Source: Lingula anatina (Eukaryota; Brachiopoda; Lingulata; Lingulida; Lingulidae). Taken from it: 34,989 nucleotides of DNA. The notes beneath the pieces were generated by a model that saw only the letters and a program-made list of their open reading frames with translations, did not search any database and had not been told where the DNA came from. A program made the position numbers and the translations under genes. The stretch covers positions 308,563-343,551 of the forward strand of contig NW_019775454.1 of the NCBI RefSeq assembly GCF_001039355.2, given 5' to 3'. This document shows positions 33,068 through 34,989 of the stretch, in pieces (the stretch's first letter is position 1; each line of letters starts with the position of its first letter).

Positions 33068-33596
33068 GGTCACGTTAGTATGTACACCTTTTTCACCCAG
33101 TCTTGCGTTGGTCTTATCATGGACAATTCAGTTTTTTTAATAACTGAGATGGTAGCGTCAGTAGGTTTCGTGTCGTCAGTTAAGTGAAAGAAAGCTGTTT
33201 GTGACAAAATGTTACAGCCAGTCAAATATGCCCTATTCTACTCGTTTTTTATACCCCGCGGCCGTCGCCGCAAAATCTTACATGGAATTTGTTTCAGTGT
33301 GTTACAATCCTGGTTGAGATCTCTCACCGTGGCTCCCCTCTCGTCATTCACCTCTCAGGTTACAGGCCTAAAATTAATGGTGCTACATTGTGACATGTTT
33401 TATATCCAAAGAATGTAGATATTCAGCAAAATGCACTGCACGCAGTTGATGCACGTTATTTCATGTATGAACTTAACACAGCTCGAATAAAAGCTGTGAC
33501 TAAGCCTGAGAGGCGTACATATTGCAAAGTGTGGGTTTTCAGTTGAAAAGAAGTTTACTAGTACGATATTAGCGCCGAAATCTAGGAAGCATTACC
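33068..33596 (+). promoter_or_regulatory. Conserved promoter of peptide copy C
   Basis: It is collinear with 30179-30614 plus 31823-31899 and with the copy A promoter, and it lacks the transposon. The putative TATA position reads CTCGAATAAAAGC instead of GATCGGATAAAAGG. A plus-strand open frame at 33209-33418 inside it is not conserved as protein in the other copies. Confidence 0.5.
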
Positions 33597-33675
33597 ATGA
33601 AGGACGCTAAGGCAGTTGCTTTGCTGCTCATGGCAGTGATAGTATTTGGAGCCATTGCCGAAAATGAAGCGCTTT
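33597..33675 (+). pseudogene. Secreted small peptide precursor, copy C (exon 1 only)
   Basis: Exon 1 is identical in sequence to copy A over all 79 nt and is followed by a good GTAAGT donor. Intron 1 follows copy A for about 130 bp and then stops at the TTATTATTAT stretch, where a Helitron-type element begins (33811). Exons 2 and 3 are not found in the remaining 1.2 kb, so they are either lost or lie past the window end beyond the insertion. Confidence 0.7.
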
Positions 33676-33810
33676 GTAAGTGGCTGCGTTCTAATTGCAA
33701 ATTAACGCCTCTCTTACGATGCTTAATTTTCATTATTATTATTGCCGATAGTGATGCGTTGCGTAAGTAGTTGCTTTTTCGATTGCAAACTAAGGTATTT
33801 TTGTTATTAT

Positions 33811-34700
33811 TATGTACAGACACAGATGTGTCTGTACATATAGCCATCATCTGCGTCTGTCGTCGCCGTCGCCGTCGCCGTCGTCGCCGTGCACTTTTAC
33901 CGATAACACGATAAGTGGAAAACTGTTTTTTCTTTTGGCTTGAAACTAACAGAACTGATGAATATTCGTAATACGCAGGTCAAGTTCGAAAATCAGCATG
34001 ATCGGGTCACTTATAGGGAATTTATTCTGTTTTTTCACTTTTTTCAGCATATATGCAACACTGATAACATGATAAGTGGAAAATCATTTTACCTTTTGGC
34101 TTAAAACTTACAGAACTGATGAATATTCATAATACGCAGGTCAAGTTCGAAAATCAGCATGATCGGGTCACTTATAGGGAATTTATTCTGTTTTTTCAGC
34201 ATATATGCAGCACCGATAACAGGATAAGTGGGAAACCATTTTACCTTTTGGCTTAAAACTTACAGAACTGATGAATATTTATAATACGCAGGTCAAGTTC
34301 GAAAATCAGGGTGATTGGGTCATTTTTAGTGAATTTAGGCTATTTTTTCTCTTTTTTCAGCATATATGCAGCACCGGTAACACCATAAATGGAAAACCAT
34401 TTTACCTTTTGGCTTGAAACTTACAAAACTGATGAATATTCAAAATACGCAGGTCAAGTTTGAAAATCAGCATGATCGGGCCATTTTTAGGGATGTTATG
34501 CTGTTTTTTCACTTCTTTCAACATATATGCAACGCTAATAACACAATATAAGAAAAACAGATAGGCCAATTGTCATTATACTCACAGGAGTAGTCAAACT
34601 AACTAAAACGCAGGTTGAGTTCCAAAATCAGCATAATCGGGCCATTCTTTTAGAAGTTATGCTGTTTTGTCACATTTCCTCGGATTCAATTGTTAGGCAT
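33811..34700 (+). mobile_element. Helitron-associated type element: palindrome, microsatellite and 160-bp tandem repeats
   Basis: It opens with a 30-nt perfect palindrome (TATGTACAGACACA, loop GA, then its inverse; 33811-33840), then a CATCTGCGTCTGTCGTCGCC segment and (CGTCGC)n to about 33890. Five units of about 150-161 bp follow, starting at about 33901, 34062, 34213, 34375 and 34535. Each has ATAACANGATAAGTGGAAAA, TTACAGAACTGATGAATATT, ACGCAGGTCAAGTTCGAAAA and CAGCATATATGCA. The last unit is the most diverged. The layout resembles non-autonomous Helentron/HINE or bivalve pearl-type elements; that assignment is by architecture only, and no Rep/Hel protein is present. Confidence 0.6.
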
Positions 34701-34989
34701 ATTAACAGTCTCATTATTGAACTAATAAGATACGTAAAAGTGTTTGTTTGACATTTCCTGCATCTTAATAACATTGTTAGTTGATTATGTAAAAATGATG
34801 GTAAACTTGTTATTGTGTATTATGTTATAAAGTGTCAAAAATGGAAATAAACAAATATCATTGCAGTTTGTCAGATTCAATCATCTACTATATTCATTAT
34901 CTCAGAATGGAGGAAATTGGACATTTAACACTGTTCTATTGATATTTTTCCCATCTCATCAATTTTCTTAGTTGATCATATACAAATGG
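34701..34989. other. End of window, nothing recognised
   Basis: AT-rich DNA follows the repeat array. I see no exon of the peptide gene, no coding frame and no structure here. Confidence 0.6.

Noticed and set aside
33209-33418. 69-codon + strand frame before peptide copy C
   Set aside because: It lies in the conserved promoter and the frame is not kept in copies A and B.

Overview
The window is animal nuclear DNA. It is AT-rich, with multi-exon genes, GT-AG introns, dense decayed mobile elements and long microsatellites. The kinds of repeat (Tc1/mariner, Ty3/gypsy, a tyrosine-recombinase-retroelement-type SGNH ORF, and 160-bp satellite units capped by a CGTCGC microsatellite) suggest a marine invertebrate such as a lophotrochozoan, hemichordate, echinoderm or amphioxus-like animal. 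I cannot name the species.

The left part (1-21 kb) is a tandem cluster of SLC22-type organic ion transporter genes on the + strand. Copy 1 (506-7197) and copy 3 (14365-20641) are intact 11-exon genes with the same intron positions and phases. They predict proteins of 553 and 557 residues. Copy 2 (10737-12698) has only exons 1-4 and a TGA in exon 4. It lies in a roughly 4.4-kb block (8464-12868) that is almost identical to 12873-16525. The junction carries the only undetermined base of the window (N at 12869), so copy 2 is either a very recent partial tandem duplication or an uncollapsed allele in the assembly. Copies 1 and 3 share a near-identical patch in exon 2 that looks like gene conversion, while exon 7 has diverged strongly.

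From 21 to 24 kb there is no intact gene, only a broken Ty3/gypsy polyprotein fragment and low-complexity repeats. From 24 to 34 kb lies a second small family of three + strand copies of a 73-residue secreted peptide precursor. It has a signal peptide, then a GKR amidation-type site, then a KKR site, in three exons. Copy A (24339-25057) is intact. Copy B (31900-32560) has a stop codon in exon 3, a repeat inserted at its first splice donor, and a Tc1/mariner-like element between its conserved promoter and its start codon. Copy C (33597-33675) keeps only exon 1 and runs into a Helitron-type repeat element. The conserved promoter of about 350 bp is present in front of all three.

Between peptide copies A and B is a GC-richer, probably mobile-element-derived region. 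It holds an intact 192-residue SGNH hydrolase ORF, then a cluster of long palindromes and a 93-bp tandem repeat (28.1-29.45 kb).

The two gene families share no visible pathway. What links them is local duplication followed by decay and transposon insertion, with the paralogues acting as pre-insertion reference sites. The most interesting candidate is the peptide precursor family, which I do not recognise.
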